A stretch of 64,000 nucleotides of DNA from Capitella teleta. Lineage: Eukaryota; Annelida; Polychaeta; Capitellidae. A program made the translations under genes and the position numbers. This document shows positions 63,533 through 64,000 of this stretch, in pieces. Where the stretch lies: positions 164,577 through 228,576 of the forward strand of contig KB300602.1 of NCBI GenBank assembly GCA_000328365.1. The letters run 5' to 3'. The notes under the pieces were generated by a model. The model was not told the origin of the DNA. It saw only the letters and a list, made by a program, of their open reading frames with translations, and made no database searches. Numbering within the stretch: position 1 is the first letter of the stretch; every line of letters begins with the position of its first letter.

Positions 63533-63712
63533 CAGTGCTGCCCAGTTGTTGTAAAAAGGTTTTGTGCAGTGTACGATTGCCTATGGTAATATGGAGGATA
63601 CTTCAAGGGATTGATTGATAAGAGAAGGGGGACTCCCACTTTTCTATACTGATGTCCATATCACCCAAATGCGTTGGGTTGAGCTGTAAAACCCAACTAT
63701 ACTCAATGCTTA
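63533..63712 (+). repeat. dispersed repeat family R1, copy 3
   Basis: Starts GCAGTGCTGCCCAGTTGTTG, then GCCTATGGTA, GGATAC and GGGATTGATTGATAAGAGAA, and ends GGGTTGAGCTGTAAAACC. It is the most diverged of the three copies, probably with an insertion near its start. Confidence 0.65.
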
Positions 63713-64000
63713 AACAATATCTCAAAATAATTTTCACGATCCAAGACAATGGTCAGTGGACATTCTATCAGCAATCTTTAGCGATGTTCATTCCTCACCG
63801 GAAGTGCTGTGGATTGGCTAATTTCTTTACCATGTGCCCTGACATTTATGCTGGCAGTAAGTGAGCTTATCTTTCACTTGGAGTAAACATTATCTTGTCT
63901 CATTTATGGTAATCTGAGATTGGTATTTTGTTGGTTTCTGTCCAACACCTGTCAAATATAATGAGACTAACGCTCTCTCGCTAATGTTCAATGCAGACAT
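63713..64000. other. right edge, no gene seen
   Basis: Short frames only; nothing supported. Confidence 0.4.

Noticed and set aside
1-64000. CRISPR arrays, bacterial operons, ribosomal RNA, endogenous virus or LTR elements
   Set aside because: No spaced direct repeats of CRISPR type, no rRNA-like stretch, and no gag, protease, integrase, capsid or paired LTR sequence was seen; the reverse transcriptase pieces are of the non-LTR type.

Overview
The window is AT-rich animal nuclear DNA from an invertebrate bilaterian. It has introns with GT/AG borders, AATAAA poly(A) signals, non-LTR retrotransposon remnants and many simple repeats. I cannot name the species. The Even-skipped homeodomains, a plakin and a DEG/ENaC channel do not separate deuterostome, lophotrochozoan and ecdysozoan hosts.

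Layout. (1) 1-5.2 kb: the probable tail of a coding exon and two unassigned candidate exons. (2) 5.86-11.07 kb, + strand: a compact gene of about 14 exons encoding a small plakin-family protein, with a coiled coil, a plakin domain with an SH3 insert, and plectin-type repeats. (3) 11-22 kb: gene-free DNA with tandem repeats and recurring short motifs. (4) 22.37-23.77 kb (- strand) and 39.34-41.04 kb (+ strand): two Even-skipped (Evx) homeobox genes, here called Evx-a and Evx-b, transcribed away from each other. (5) To the right of each Evx gene lies a series of paralogous noncoding blocks (Z, A, B, D, E, C). They occur in nearly the same order, but several are flipped one by one. (6) 34.98-35.89 kb: a broken LINE between the two units. 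(7) 49-60 kb: gene-poor DNA with repeats, a tRNA-like SINE and a foldback element with about 320-bp inverted arms. (8) 60.8-63.0 kb, - strand: a DEG/ENaC sodium channel gene lacking its first exon(s).

The most striking point is the Evx duplication. Exon 2, intron 2 and exon 3 differ at only four sites over about 800 bp, all silent, and intron 2 is identical. Intron 1 and most spacer DNA cannot be aligned by eye. Noncoding blocks B and C are also about 99% identical, while E, A and Z are clearly more diverged. This patchwork suggests continuing gene conversion between the two units, or extreme constraint. Two short words recur far above chance. An 11-mer, TGRGCGATAWW, occurs 13 times, only between 13.5 and 52.1 kb. 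The palindrome TGACGTCA occurs 23 times. They look like parts of a shared regulatory code for the Evx pair. All gene models were read by eye from ORFs, splice signals and phase; no database search was possible.
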